The position numbers were made by a program, and so were the translations under genes. The notes under the pieces were generated by a model. It was not told where the DNA came from, ran no database searches, and saw only the letters and a list, made by a program, of their open reading frames with translations. A DNA stretch of 64,000 nucleotides from Pseudomonas fluorescens. Lineage in GTDB: Bacteria; Pseudomonadota; Gammaproteobacteria; Pseudomonadales; Pseudomonadaceae. The stretch covers positions 682,001-746,000 of the forward strand of contig NZ_CABVIR010000001.1 of assembly GCF_902498065.1 (NCBI RefSeq). The letters are read 5' to 3'. This document shows, piece after piece, positions 15,711 through 23,481 of the stretch. Numbering within the stretch: position 1 is the first letter of the stretch; each line of letters starts with the position of its first letter.

Positions 15711-15976
15711 TTGGCCCCCACATTCAAGGCCACCGTCGCTGATCACTACGAGACCCACCTCGCGCCTGTCTACCTGTGGATGGCCGGCGGCTTTGATGCC
15801 GCCGTATCTCGGGGCGAAGCCGAGATCGAAGCCGTTCTCCCAAATCGAGCCAGTGGAACCACCGCCGTTGATCTCGGCGCGGGCTTCGGCATGCACACCA
15901 TTCCATTGTGGCTCGCCGCGGCTGCTCAGTGGTCGCCGTGGACTATCCTGCTCACCATCTGCGGTTCGAGCCTTGA
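15711..15976 (+). pseudogene. Frameshifted, truncated SAM-dependent methyltransferase (cassette gene)
   Basis: A frame starting with TTG directly after attC D encodes the beginning of a class I methyltransferase (FKATVADHYETHLAPVYLW, then the SAM-binding motif I TAVDLGAGFGMHTIPL). Near 15909-15915 the meaningful reading jumps frame: the next frame continues ARRGCSVVAVDYPAHHLRFEP, the expected strand-2 region, before a TGA at 15974. Only about 90 of the usual 200-250 residues remain. No attC site follows, so the cassette is damaged at its 3' end as well. Confidence 0.7.
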
Positions 15977-16065
15977 GGATGCCTGATTCGTGCCGTCAGC
16001 TTGCCTGCCATTGAAGTCATTCTTTACCGCCTGGGGCTGTAGATGATCACTCGTCCGCCAATCTT

Positions 16066-16085
16066 GCATAGGTATAGGGGGTATG
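16066..16085. promoter_or_regulatory. Candidate RcnR/DmeR operator 1
   Basis: gcataggtatagggggtatg contains a G-tract flanked by inverted ata/tat repeats, the form of CsoR/RcnR-family operators. It lies 38-57 bases upstream of the regulator start and is one of two such sites. Confidence 0.6.
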
Positions 16086-16101
16086 CCTATCATGCGCGCA
16101 A

Positions 16102-16120
16102 CATAGGTAGGGGGGGTATG
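16102..16120. promoter_or_regulatory. Candidate RcnR/DmeR operator 2, overlapping the ribosome binding region
   Basis: cataggtagggggggtatg is a second copy with a seven-G tract, ending two bases before the ATG of the regulator. It therefore covers the only possible Shine-Dalgarno site (the G-tract itself). Confidence 0.6.
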
Positions 16121-16122
16121 TC

Positions 16123-16398
16123 ATGGGCCATATCGCAGCAAACAAAGACGATCTTCTCAAACGCGTAAAAAGAATCGCCGGACAAATCCAAGCCGTTGAA
16201 CGGGCATTGGAATCGGATCTCGATTGCGCCAAAACACTGCACCTTGTTGCCGCCACTCGCGGAGCCATCAACGGCTTGATGGAGGAAATCATCGAGGAGC
16301 ACGCGCGGGAGCATGTTGCGAACCCTGCTCTCAGCGAAGAAGAGCGTAACAAGGGCGTTGAAGAGCTTCTTGAAGCCATTCGCCGTTACTCCAAGTGA
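16123..16398 (+). CDS. dmeR: RcnR/CsoR family metal-responsive repressor (DmeR-like)
   Basis: This 91-residue all-helical protein retains His3, Cys35, His60 and His64, the Ni/Co ligand set of RcnR; FrmR-type formaldehyde sensors lack the last. The core DLLKRVKRIAGQIQAVERALE and RGAINGLMEEIIEEHAREHV is the CsoR/RcnR fold. Family repressors leave DNA when Ni(II) or Co(II) binds. It is followed after 20 bases by a DmeF-type CDF exporter, the dmeRF arrangement known from Rhizobium and others. Two G-tract operators precede it. Confidence 0.85.
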   Translation: MGHIAANKDDLLKRVKRIAGQIQAVERALESDLDCAKTLHLVAATRGAINGLMEEIIEEHAREHVANPALSEEERNKGVEELLEAIRRYSK

Positions 16399-16418
16399 AC
16401 GCATCCAGGTACACACTC

Positions 16419-17342
16419 ATGAGTAACCCCCACATCAACCACACACATGACCACGTGTTCCTTGGCTCAGCGCACGACGAAAATGCCAAGCGCACGCTTT
16501 GGGTGGTGGCACTGACCGTTGTGATGATGGTTGGCGAGATCACCGCCGGCTATATCACTGGCTCGATGGCGTTACTCGCCGATGGCTTTCACATGGCAAC
16601 CCATGCCGGCGCGTTGGGCATCTCGGCGGCCGCTTACGGATACGCAAAACGTCACGCCTCCAGCCAGCGCTACAGTTTCGGAACCGGAAAAGTAGGAGAC
16701 TTGGGCGGGTTCGCCTCGGCGCTGATTCTCGGTATGGTCGCCCTGGGAATTGGCGTTGAGTCTGTCATGCGCCTGCTGCAACCAACGGAAGTTCAGTTCG
16801 GCACCGCTACGCTCATCGCGATTGCCGGTTTGATTGTCAACATTGTCAGTGCGCTGTTGCTGGGCCACGGGCACAGTCATGAGCACGACCATGATGATCA
16901 TGCCCATGCCCATGCCCATCACGGGAACGACAACAACCTGAAATCGGCGTACGTCCACGTCATCGCGGACGCGCTCACTTCGGTTCTGGCCATTGCGGCA
17001 CTGCTCGCCGGGCGTTATCTCGGTTGGGTGTGGCTGGACCCGGTCATGGGCATCGTCGGCGCCATCGTTATCGCGCGTTGGGCCTGGACCTTGATGGGGG
17101 TCACCGCAGGTGTACTGCTGGATCAGACAGATGCGCACGTTGCCGAGGAAATCCGCGAACGGGTGGAAAAACCGGGGGATGTCACCATCACGGACTTGCA
17201 CGTCTGGCGGGTGGGGCCGCAAGCCCATGCGGCCATCGTCAGTGTCCTTGGTGATAGCACTGCGAACGCCGACAGCATTCGTGAACGTCTCAAGCCGGTT
17301 CACGAAGTCAGCCATCTGACGGTCGAATTTCGACTGGCCTGA
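16419..17342 (+). CDS. dmeF: Cation diffusion facilitator, DmeF-type (Co/Ni efflux)
   Basis: This is a 307-residue inner-membrane antiporter with six membrane helices. The first metal site is GFHMATHAG in TM2 (His-x3-His as in DmeF/Co-Ni CDFs), and the second is YVHVIADALTS in TM5. A histidine-rich cytoplasmic loop (about residues 155-178, HGHSHEHDHDDHAHAHAHH) separates TM4 and TM5. The C-terminal domain ends in a CDF-like ferredoxin fold (ITDLHVWRVGPQAHAAIVSV). It exports Co2+ and/or Ni2+ to the periplasm. The ATG at 16419 starts the His-rich N-terminus. Confidence 0.85.
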   Translation: MSNPHINHTHDHVFLGSAHDENAKRTLWVVALTVVMMVGEITAGYITGSMALLADGFHMATHAGALGISAAAYGYAKRHASSQRYSFGTGKVGDLGGFASALILGMVALGIGVESVMRLLQPTEVQFGTATLIAIAGLIVNIVSALLLGHGHSHEHDHDDHAHAHAHHGNDNNLKSAYVHVIADALTSVLAIAALLAGRYLGWVWLDPVMGIVGAIVIARWAWTLMGVTAGVLLDQTDAHVAEEIRERVEKPGDVTITDLHVWRVGPQAHAAIVSVLGDSTANADSIRERLKPVHEVSHLTVEFRLA

Positions 17343-17381
17343 TTCAGAGCCTGCCCTCCATTGTCTCCAAAGGAACCCGCA

Positions 17382-17753
17382 ATGCCTCCAGGGAAACGCG
17401 AACTGGCGCGGATCGAACGCCGGTTGATTACCACGCTCACCGAAGCGTGTGAAACAGCAAAAGGTGAAATCAAAGGCTTTACCTGGCTCACCCATACCGC
17501 TGACCTGAACTCGCTGGCTGAAACCCTGAAGGTCACCTGGGTATTCGAAACCCTGGCGGACAGAAAGCTCGCCCTGGTTGACGCGAAGGCGCGTGTCTTT
17601 GAGCTGACGGCTATCGCGTTGAAGGAGGCCGACATCGACCTGACCCCTTCAGACCACAGCGTCCGCTTCGACTCTGAGGAAGAGTGCCAACGCACTCATG
17701 GTGGCGACTGGAAAAAACGCCTGACTCAATCACGCGTTGCCAAAGGTGACTGA
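17382..17753 (+). CDS. Conserved hypothetical protein
   Basis: This is a 123-residue soluble protein, probably alpha/beta. Visible features are a basic N-terminal helix (GKRELARIERRLITTLTEACE), a segment with LKVTWVFETL, and a C-terminal VRFDSEEECQRTHGGDWKKRL. I recognise the type from other Pseudomonas genomes, where it often precedes a DUF1289 gene as here, but no function is known to me. The ATG at 17382 follows AAAGGAA. The next gene starts two bases after the stop. Confidence 0.65.
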   Translation: MPPGKRELARIERRLITTLTEACETAKGEIKGFTWLTHTADLNSLAETLKVTWVFETLADRKLALVDAKARVFELTAIALKEADIDLTPSDHSVRFDSEEECQRTHGGDWKKRLTQSRVAKGD

Positions 17754-17755
17754 CA

Positions 17756-17938
17756 ATGGCTAAAGAAATCGAAAGTCCGTGCATCTCAGTTTGCCAGCTC
17801 AGTGGTGATCTGTGTGTGAGTTGCGGGCGAAGCAAGGAAGACATCAGAAAGTGGAAACGCATGAAGCGGCCTGAAAAAATGGCCGCTGTGCAAAGAGCGA
17901 ATGTGCGCTTGAAAGGGCTGAAGAAAGCATCTGGATAG
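17756..17938 (+). CDS. DUF1289 domain-containing protein
   Basis: This is a 60-residue protein with the DUF1289 pattern: ESPCISVCQLSGDLCVSCGRSKEDIRKW, four cysteines arranged C-x3-C-x6-C-x2-C, which probably bind zinc or an Fe-S cluster, followed by a basic helix. It is tightly coupled to the preceding gene (two-base gap). Function unknown. Confidence 0.85.
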   Translation: MAKEIESPCISVCQLSGDLCVSCGRSKEDIRKWKRMKRPEKMAAVQRANVRLKGLKKASG

Positions 17939-18060
17939 TCACTTGCCCTGGGTGACCGCTTTTGGTTCGTCTTCTACCATTTGTGACCCTGCGTCCTCTG
18001 TATGAAAAATCGATCAGAAATTATTCGAAGCTCAAGATTGTTCTAATCTTTCGCATTGAC

Positions 18061-18080
18061 ATATCGATAAATCTCGATAT
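18061..18080. promoter_or_regulatory. ArsR operator 1, inside the arsR-type promoter
   Basis: atatcgataaatctcgatat is a 20-base dyad that differs at two positions from the perfect palindrome at 18407-18426. It begins on the last base of a TTGACA -35 hexamer (18056-18061) and runs to the -10 region, so a bound repressor would block the promoter. Confidence 0.7.
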
Positions 18081-18089
18081 CCTCGGGTT

Positions 18090-18392
18090 ATGGAATTGAT
18101 CGAAATATTCAAAGCCCTCTCAAACCCTACGCGTCTTGAAATTCTGAAAGGTTTGAAGGATCCCGCAAAGAACTTCCCTCCGCAGGACGAAGGTGACGTT
18201 CTCACGGTCGGCGTCTGCGTCAGCAGTATTCAAGAAGGTATCGGACTGTCGCAGTCAACGGTGTCCGGTTATCTGGCCACGTTGCAACGAGTGGGCCTGG
18301 TCGAAGTCAGGCGCATCGGTCAGTGGACCTACTACAAACGCAATGAAGCAACCATCAGTGCTCTTGCCGAGATCATCGGGAAAGATCTGTAA
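18090..18392 (+). CDS. ArsR family transcriptional regulator
   Basis: This 100-residue winged-helix repressor ([57 protein letters not shown]) carries an insert with a single Cys ([14 protein letters not shown]) before the recognition helix. There is no CxC metal site, so it is more likely a redox or ligand sensor than an arsenic sensor. It is the first gene of an operon with an oxidoreductase and an ABM-domain protein; the same operator lies upstream of itself and of the oxidoreductase. Confidence 0.88.
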   Translation: MELIEIFKALSNPTRLEILKGLKDPAKNFPPQDEGDVLTVGVCVSSIQEGIGLSQSTVSGYLATLQRVGLVEVRRIGQWTYYKRNEATISALAEIIGKDL

Positions 18393-18406
18393 TTTTTTAC
18401 CGCAAT

Positions 18407-18426
18407 ATATCGAGATATCTCGATAT
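18407..18426. promoter_or_regulatory. ArsR operator 2, perfect 20-base palindrome
   Basis: atatcgagatatctcgatat reads the same on both strands. It lies in the gap between the ArsR gene and the oxidoreductase gene and matches operator 1 at 18 of 20 positions, indicating a second repressible promoter directly before the oxidoreductase. Confidence 0.75.
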
Positions 18427-18453
18427 TCCTTTTTATCGATGCGAGGATTTACC

Positions 18454-19428
18454 ATGAAAGCGATGATACTTAAATCATTTGGCGGTCCTGAATCGTTCGA
18501 ACTCTGCGACGTGCCCAAGCCCGTGCCGCATACGGGACAGGTCCTGGTCCGGGTGCACGCAACCTCCATCAATCCATTGGACTACCAGGTTCGACGTGGC
18601 GATTATCCCGACCTGGTGTCACTGCCGGCCATTACCGGCCACGATGTATCTGGCGTTGTCGAAGCAGTTGGGCCTGGTGTGACGACCTTCGTTCCGGGAG
18701 ACGAAGTCTGGTACACCCCGCAAATATTTGAAGGGCCTGGCAGTTATGCCGAGTACCACGTCGCTGCCGAAAGCATCGTCGGGAAGAAGCCTCCCTCGCT
18801 GAGCCATCTTGAGGCGGCAAGCCTGACGCTGGTTGGCGGGACGGCGTGGGAAGCGCTGGTCGTGCGGGCGGCGCTCAGGGTAGGGGAGAGCATTCTTGTA
18901 CACGGCGGCGCGGGAGGCGTCGGTCATGTCGCGATCCAGCTGGCGAAAGCCATGGGAGCAAGGGTGTTCACAACCGTGCGAGAAGCAAACGTTGAGTTCG
19001 CACGCAGCATGGGGGCCGATGTGATCATCGACTACGAAAAGGAAGATTATGTTGACGCCGTCATTCGGGAGACGGGTGGCCGCGGCGTTGATGTTGTGTT
19101 CGACACCATCGGCGGCAACACATTGTCACGCAGCCCCGACGTACTCGCGCAACTTGGCCGCGTCGTCACGATCGTGGACATTGCACAGCCACAAAACGTC
19201 GTTCAGGCCTGGGGCAAGAACGCGAGTTATCACTTCGTTTTCACCCGGCAGAACCGCGGCAAGCTTGATGAGTTGAGCGCATTGATAGCGCGCGGTCAGT
19301 TGCGGCCCCACGTTGGCGCCGTCTATTCGCTTGCCGAGATTCCCCTCGCTCATGCCCGGCTGGAAAGTCTCAACAACGGTATTCAAGGAAAAATCGCGAT
19401 TGCAGTCGAGCCATCGCTCCTCTCGTAA
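18454..19428 (+). CDS. NADP-dependent MDR-family oxidoreductase (quinone oxidoreductase type)
   Basis: This is a 324-residue zinc-free medium-chain dehydrogenase. The N-terminal GroES-like domain (residues 1-115) includes [15 protein letters not shown]. The cofactor domain has the Rossmann motif [27 protein letters not shown]. Zinc-binding cysteines of alcohol dehydrogenases are absent, as in quinone oxidoreductases and enoyl reductases. It probably reduces quinones or reactive enals with NADPH. The ATG at 18454 follows a GCGAGGA site. Repressed, by inference, by the upstream ArsR protein. Confidence 0.88.
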   Translation: MKAMILKSFGGPESFELCDVPKPVPHTGQVLVRVHATSINPLDYQVRRGDYPDLVSLPAITGHDVSGVVEAVGPGVTTFVPGDEVWYTPQIFEGPGSYAEYHVAAESIVGKKPPSLSHLEAASLTLVGGTAWEALVVRAALRVGESILVHGGAGGVGHVAIQLAKAMGARVFTTVREANVEFARSMGADVIIDYEKEDYVDAVIRETGGRGVDVVFDTIGGNTLSRSPDVLAQLGRVVTIVDIAQPQNVVQAWGKNASYHFVFTRQNRGKLDELSALIARGQLRPHVGAVYSLAEIPLAHARLESLNNGIQGKIAIAVEPSLLS

Positions 19429-19469
19429 GTGCGTACGTTTAATCGTTCAAGTCAGTTTAGAGGCACGCC

Positions 19470-19763
19470 ATGATTTATGAAATCGCTCTGCTCCCCGTTC
19501 GCAAAGAACGGATTGAACCGTTCCGACGTGCATTTGCCGAGGTCGCTCCTTTGCTCAGCCGCGCCAAAGGTTACGGCGGCCATCTGCTCGCGCAAGGCAT
19601 CGAAAGCCCGGAGATGTTCAACCTGATCGTGAGGTGGCAATCACTCGAAGATCACACGCCGGGCTTTGAGGCGAGTGAAGACCATCGGCTGTTCATGATG
19701 GGCTTGGAGGAATATTTTTCGGACGAACCGAAGGTCTTCCATATTGAGGGGGGCAACTTTTAG
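19470..19763 (+). CDS. Antibiotic biosynthesis monooxygenase (ABM) domain protein
   Basis: This 97-residue ferredoxin-like protein (MIYEIALLPVRKERIEPFRRAF, GYGGHLLAQGIESPEMFNLIVRWQSLEDH) has the dimeric alpha/beta-barrel form of ABM/YgiN-type quinol monooxygenases. It follows the quinone-type oxidoreductase by 41 bases and is probably in the same ArsR-controlled operon, suggesting joint handling of a quinone or reactive aromatic. Confidence 0.8.
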   Translation: MIYEIALLPVRKERIEPFRRAFAEVAPLLSRAKGYGGHLLAQGIESPEMFNLIVRWQSLEDHTPGFEASEDHRLFMMGLEEYFSDEPKVFHIEGGNF

Positions 19764-19789
19764 GACTGACGAACATGATGATCCCAACC

Positions 19790-21445
19790 CTAGAGCTGAA
19801 AGCGCGAGATGTTCTCTCGCAATGTCACGCTGGTGCGTGCCAGTCCTTCGCTTTCCTGCTGAGCGCTGCGGAAGGCTGCAGCGGATTGCTCGGCGCTTTC
19901 GCTGACGGTCACGATGCCCCGGCTGATCTGCTCGGCAACGGTACTCTGCTGCTCGGCGGCAGCGGCGATTTGGTGGTTCATGCCGTTGATCCGCTCGATC
20001 ATGGTTACGATCGTGCTTACCGCGTCACCGGCCTCGGAAACGCCGGACACCGACTGCGCACTGGAGCGCTTGCAGCGTTGCATATGCTGCGAGGTCTCGT
20101 CGGCAATTTTCTGCAGACTGGCGATCAGCCCCTCAATCTCTGAGGTGGCCTTCTGGGTACGCTGTGCCAGGCTGCGCACCTCGTCGGCTACCACCGCGAA
20201 GCCGCGTCCGGCCTCGCCAGCACGGGCAGCTTCGATGGCTGCATTGAGGGCCAGCAGGTTGGTCTGGTCGGCCACCGACTTGATCACTTCAAGCACGCCG
20301 CCGATATTGCCGGTTTCATTCTTCAGCCGGCCCATGGCCATGTTGGACTGTTCGATTGTCTCGGCCAGCTCGCCGATCATGTTGACGGCATCTTTGGCCT
20401 TCTGCTGGCTGTACAGGGCTGCGCTATCGGCCTCGCTGGCGGCACTGGCGGCGGATTCGGCATTGCGCGCGACATCCTGCACGGTGGCGGCCATTTGGTG
20501 AACGGCGGTGACGATCTGCTCGACCTCGCACTGTGCCATGGCCACGCTTTCGGCGTTTCTCAGGCTCGATTGGCTAAGCTCCTGGCTGGATTCGGCCACG
20601 GTCTGTGAGGACAGGTTTATGCCCTTGGTCATGTCCCGCAGGTTCTCCTGCATGCTCAGCAGGGCAGCCATTATGCTGGCTTGTGGTGGCTCAATCGTGC
20701 GCTCGCTAGCGCGCAAATCGCCCTGGGCAACCCGTTGGGCGAGCTGGTTGAGTTCGCTCGGTTCGGCACCCAGCGCGCGCAGCAGGTTGCGGCTGATGAC
20801 GTAGCCCAGTACCGCTGCTAGTAAGACGGCCAGCGCAGTAATGGCGAGCAGCAGGTTGCGTTGTGACAGATAGTTTGCGTCATTTTCGCTGACCTGCAGG
20901 TCTGCCTTCTGGTTGGTGTAGCGCAGGTATTCGCCAATTGCCTGGGTCAGCTCGGCCAGTAATGGTGTGCACTGCTCGCTGACCATGCGCAGGGCCTCGT
21001 CGTTTTCACCCTTGAACAGGTGTTCGGCAATGGTGTGCGCTACCGGTTTGTAGCGGCTCTCGACCTGCTCGATGGTTGAGAACAGTTCACGTGATTTGGG
21101 CGACACATCATCATGGTTATCAATTGCCTGGCGTAGCGCGGCGAGGCTGCTGGCCACCATTTGTTCGTTGACGGCAATCGCGCCCCGTTGCTGTCCTCTC
21201 GCGGTGACATTGCTGTTCAAGGCGATGTTACGCAGGGCAATCGCGCGCTGGGCGGCGGCGTCGTTCAGTGTGTTGGCCAGGCGGGTGCGTGCATCAACGC
21301 CATTAACGTAGAGAAAAAAGTCCTTATTGCTGTTAGCCAGGGCGTACAGCGAGATAGCGGCGATCAGCAACATAAGCGCGAGCAGGCTGGCATAGCCGGC
21401 ATAGAGACTGGTCCGTGTAGAGAGCCGGGGAGTGTGCGATGGCAT
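19790..21445 (-). CDS. Methyl-accepting chemotaxis protein
   Basis: This is a 551-residue transmembrane chemoreceptor. TM1 is near residues 13-36 ([22 protein letters not shown]). The periplasmic domain (about 37-190) is helical, of the four-helix-bundle type. TM2 is [21 protein letters not shown], followed by a HAMP-like segment. The C-terminal signalling helical hairpin contains the conserved tip [27 protein letters not shown]. There is no C-terminal CheR-binding pentapeptide. The ATG at 21445 is preferred over a start 34 codons upstream because of a CAGG site and position before TM1. The ligand is unknown. Confidence 0.92.
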   Translation of the reverse strand: MPSHTPRLSTRTSLYAGYASLLALMLLIAAISLYALANSNKDFFLYVNGVDARTRLANTLNDAAAQRAIALRNIALNSNVTARGQQRGAIAVNEQMVASSLAALRQAIDNHDDVSPKSRELFSTIEQVESRYKPVAHTIAEHLFKGENDEALRMVSEQCTPLLAELTQAIGEYLRYTNQKADLQVSENDANYLSQRNLLLAITALAVLLAAVLGYVISRNLLRALGAEPSELNQLAQRVAQGDLRASERTIEPPQASIMAALLSMQENLRDMTKGINLSSQTVAESSQELSQSSLRNAESVAMAQCEVEQIVTAVHQMAATVQDVARNAESAASAASEADSAALYSQQKAKDAVNMIGELAETIEQSNMAMGRLKNETGNIGGVLEVIKSVADQTNLLALNAAIEAARAGEAGRGFAVVADEVRSLAQRTQKATSEIEGLIASLQKIADETSQHMQRCKRSSAQSVSGVSEAGDAVSTIVTMIERINGMNHQIAAAAEQQSTVAEQISRGIVTVSESAEQSAAAFRSAQQESEGLARTSVTLRENISRFQL

Positions 21446-22153
21446 GATGTACCTGCGTAATGGGAGGAGCAATTTAGGGGCACCTTCAAGGGTATGTATT
21501 CGCCCTTGGTACGCATCCTGCGCAGGTATTCTCTTGTTCGACGGCAACGAGTAGCGGCGTTATTTCCTGGCTAGTTAAAACTTATACAAGTGTTTTTACT
21601 CGTACAAGTCTTGTACAGCTATATTGGGATGATGTCGTCATGACATCATCCGATCCCGATGAACGGTCAGTAACCTCCGGTTTCTGGCCGGCCCGAGAAA
21701 TAGAGGTCTGGCCATCGGGCTGACTACTGTTTGGCGGCGATACAGCCCAAGGCCATCTTTGGGCCGATAGAATCCTGCGAGCGCTGTAAAAATGCGTAGC
21801 GCTATTTCTGTACAGGTATTTTGTATGGGGTGAGCTAGGGCGCGCTAATTGTGAGCATGCGCTGCGCTAGGGGCTGTTGCCGTTTCATCGCGAGCCGTGT
21901 TGCTGCGAGAAATGGCTCCCGGTTATGGGGGGGACTAGCTCTGCGGGTCGTCATTCCCACGTGCGCTGGTCCAGTCGGCAGCAAATGACTGGTCAGTTGT
22001 GATGCAGATGGGGGGCAAGTCCGTGCAACTCCAAACGCCCAGCCGCCCGCTGGGCTTTTTACTGCCCGCTCGTCTGCTCAGTCGCACGCTTTTCACCTGC
22101 CAAATTCAAACTGTTACGGCCCAGAAAAGCTGGACCTCAATGGTGAGGTGGGT
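21446..22153. other. Long intergenic region with a hairpin
   Basis: I see no gene in these 700 bases. The only clear structure is at 21627-21651, a ten-base perfect stem (ggatgatgtc / gacatcatcc) with a five-base loop, close to two copies of a tacaagt motif near 21585-21610. Open frames such as 21999-22238 plus lack supporting features. Confidence 0.5.
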
Positions 22154-22372
22154 ATGTCTACCGATTCGAGTTTTCAAAACCAAACACAAGGTTCTGTTCC
22201 ATCCAAGCCTGAGCCAAGTTCAGATGAGCCGACGCTAGATCCAGACGATCCGAACAAATACGATCCGTTGAAAAATCCAAGCGATGATCGTCCAGAAGAC
22301 TGGAAGGATCCTGGTGAGAGGACTACCCCAGAGGCGGATGAACAGACACCGCTTTCAGACGATAGGAGATAG
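22154..22372 (+). CDS. Small acidic, probably disordered protein
   Basis: This is a 72-residue protein dominated by Asp, Glu, Pro, Ser and Lys (PKPEPSSDEPTLDPDDPNKYD, EDWKDPGERTTPEADEQ) with no hydrophobic core, so it is probably disordered and cytoplasmic. The ATG follows a GAGGTGGG site and the gene ends at a clear terminator, which supports expression. I do not recognise it. Confidence 0.5.
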   Translation: MSTDSSFQNQTQGSVPSKPEPSSDEPTLDPDDPNKYDPLKNPSDDRPEDWKDPGERTTPEADEQTPLSDDRR

Positions 22373-22377
22373 GAGAG

Positions 22378-22405
22378 AAAGCCCGGCCGTTGAGCCGGGT
22401 TTTTC
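22378..22405 (+). terminator. Rho-independent terminator
   Basis: agcccggc-cgttga-gccgggttttt forms a GC-rich stem with a T run directly after the small acidic gene. Confidence 0.85.
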
Positions 22406-22497
22406 TTCTCCGTTCGTCCACTGCGCTGCACTTGTAACGCTTTGCCGTTTCTCATGATCAAGCACGGACATCCCGCGCATCAGTACGGAGGTTCAGC

Positions 22498-22806
22498 ATG
22501 GACATTGACGAGAACGCACCTGGCAACAAATCACAGCAGCCCGAAACGCGCACGACGGACAACGAAACCGGCCATGACCCCAAGAGGGACGAGCCCGAAG
22601 TTCCGCTGCCTCCAGACGACGAGGCTCCTGTCGACGAAGACATGACTGACGTGTATGCAAATAACTCGGTGTCGAGTGAGCATCCAGAAGCTGGACAGAG
22701 CGGTCGAGTCGATAATCCTGACGCCGACCCACAGATGGACGATCAAGACGAAAACGATAAGGAAGCTCGCGGTATGCCTGCGAGTGACCCTGAATCAGGT
22801 GCCTGA
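22498..22806 (+). CDS. Acidic low-complexity hypothetical protein
   Basis: This is a 102-residue strongly acidic protein (NETGHDPKRDEPEVPLPPDDE, PDADPQMDDQDENDKEARG). It has no signal peptide or membrane segment and is probably disordered throughout. The start has a good CGGAGG site seven bases upstream, and a terminator follows 22 bases after the stop. Its composition resembles that of the preceding small gene. No function is recognisable. Confidence 0.55.
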   Translation: MDIDENAPGNKSQQPETRTTDNETGHDPKRDEPEVPLPPDDEAPVDEDMTDVYANNSVSSEHPEAGQSGRVDNPDADPQMDDQDENDKEARGMPASDPESGA

Positions 22807-22828
22807 ATGAGTTCGGATGATTTCCGAT

Positions 22829-22851
22829 GCCCGCTCAGCGCGGGCTTTTTT
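22829..22851 (+). terminator. Rho-independent terminator
   Basis: gcccgc and gcgggc form a short GC stem followed by six T residues, after the acidic protein gene. Confidence 0.85.
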
Positions 22852-23481
22852 ACGCCTCAAGTTTACCTGTAGCCAGGGCAGCCCTTGGGGAGGCCTGGAC
22901 GTCGATGGCCGTATAGTGCGACGTACGGAATCAACACCGGCAGCCCCCACACCCTGACCTCAGATGCTTTTGGGGTGGTGCGAGACGGGATCAGCGAGAC
23001 CGATGCAATAGGGCGTCGGCGCCGTGAACGTCTTCGGCAGACCGCGGGATTTAGAGCAGTGAATAGCCGCTGGGTTCGTACACGCGTCTAATGCCTGCTT
23101 TTGGCCGATTCTGTTGAAAAAGCCGGCCATGGTTTACGCGTCAGAAAAGTACGCGTCCGAGATTGAAAACTTTACTTTTTGCAGGGGCTTCCGGACTCGG
23201 ATTTCACGTAGCAGCGTGCAAAAAAGGCGTTTTCTCCACTCAATGATCAGGCAGTTTGGGCAGACCGACTTTTTCAACAGAATCGGCCGACTGCAGTCCC
23301 TCGCGACACTCCGCCTCCCCACTAAACACCGCGAACGATGAAAGTATGCGCGGCAGCGAATGTGAGCTTTAATGTCCGTGCTCATAGGCAGCCACATAAG
23401 CTTCGACTCCGAACGAAGAGGGATGCGCCTGACGGCGGGTTCAGGTGGCCATGCACTTGTCTAATCAAGGAAGAATCGACA
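22852..23481. other. Intergenic region holding a MITE-like element
   Basis: No convincing gene is present. A 68-codon frame at 22885-23091 has no binding site and an Arg-rich random look. The element at 23103-23288 occupies the centre. Confidence 0.5.
23103..23288. mobile_element. MITE-like element with 26-base terminal inverted repeats
   Basis: The ends ggccgattctgttgaaaaag (left, continuing to 23128) and ctttttcaacagaatcggcc (right, from 23263) are inverted repeats matching at 24 of 26 positions. The 186-base element has no transposase. It probably derives from an insertion sequence whose ends it keeps. No target duplication is obvious. Confidence 0.7.

Noticed and set aside
13998-16060. 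Class 1 integron with resistance genes
   Set aside because: There is no intI, no attI, and no resistance gene; the sites and genes fit a small integrase-less cassette cluster.
22885-23091. A 68-codon frame between the acidic-protein gene and the MITE-like element
   Set aside because: No ribosome binding site, Arg-rich random composition, no similarity recognised.
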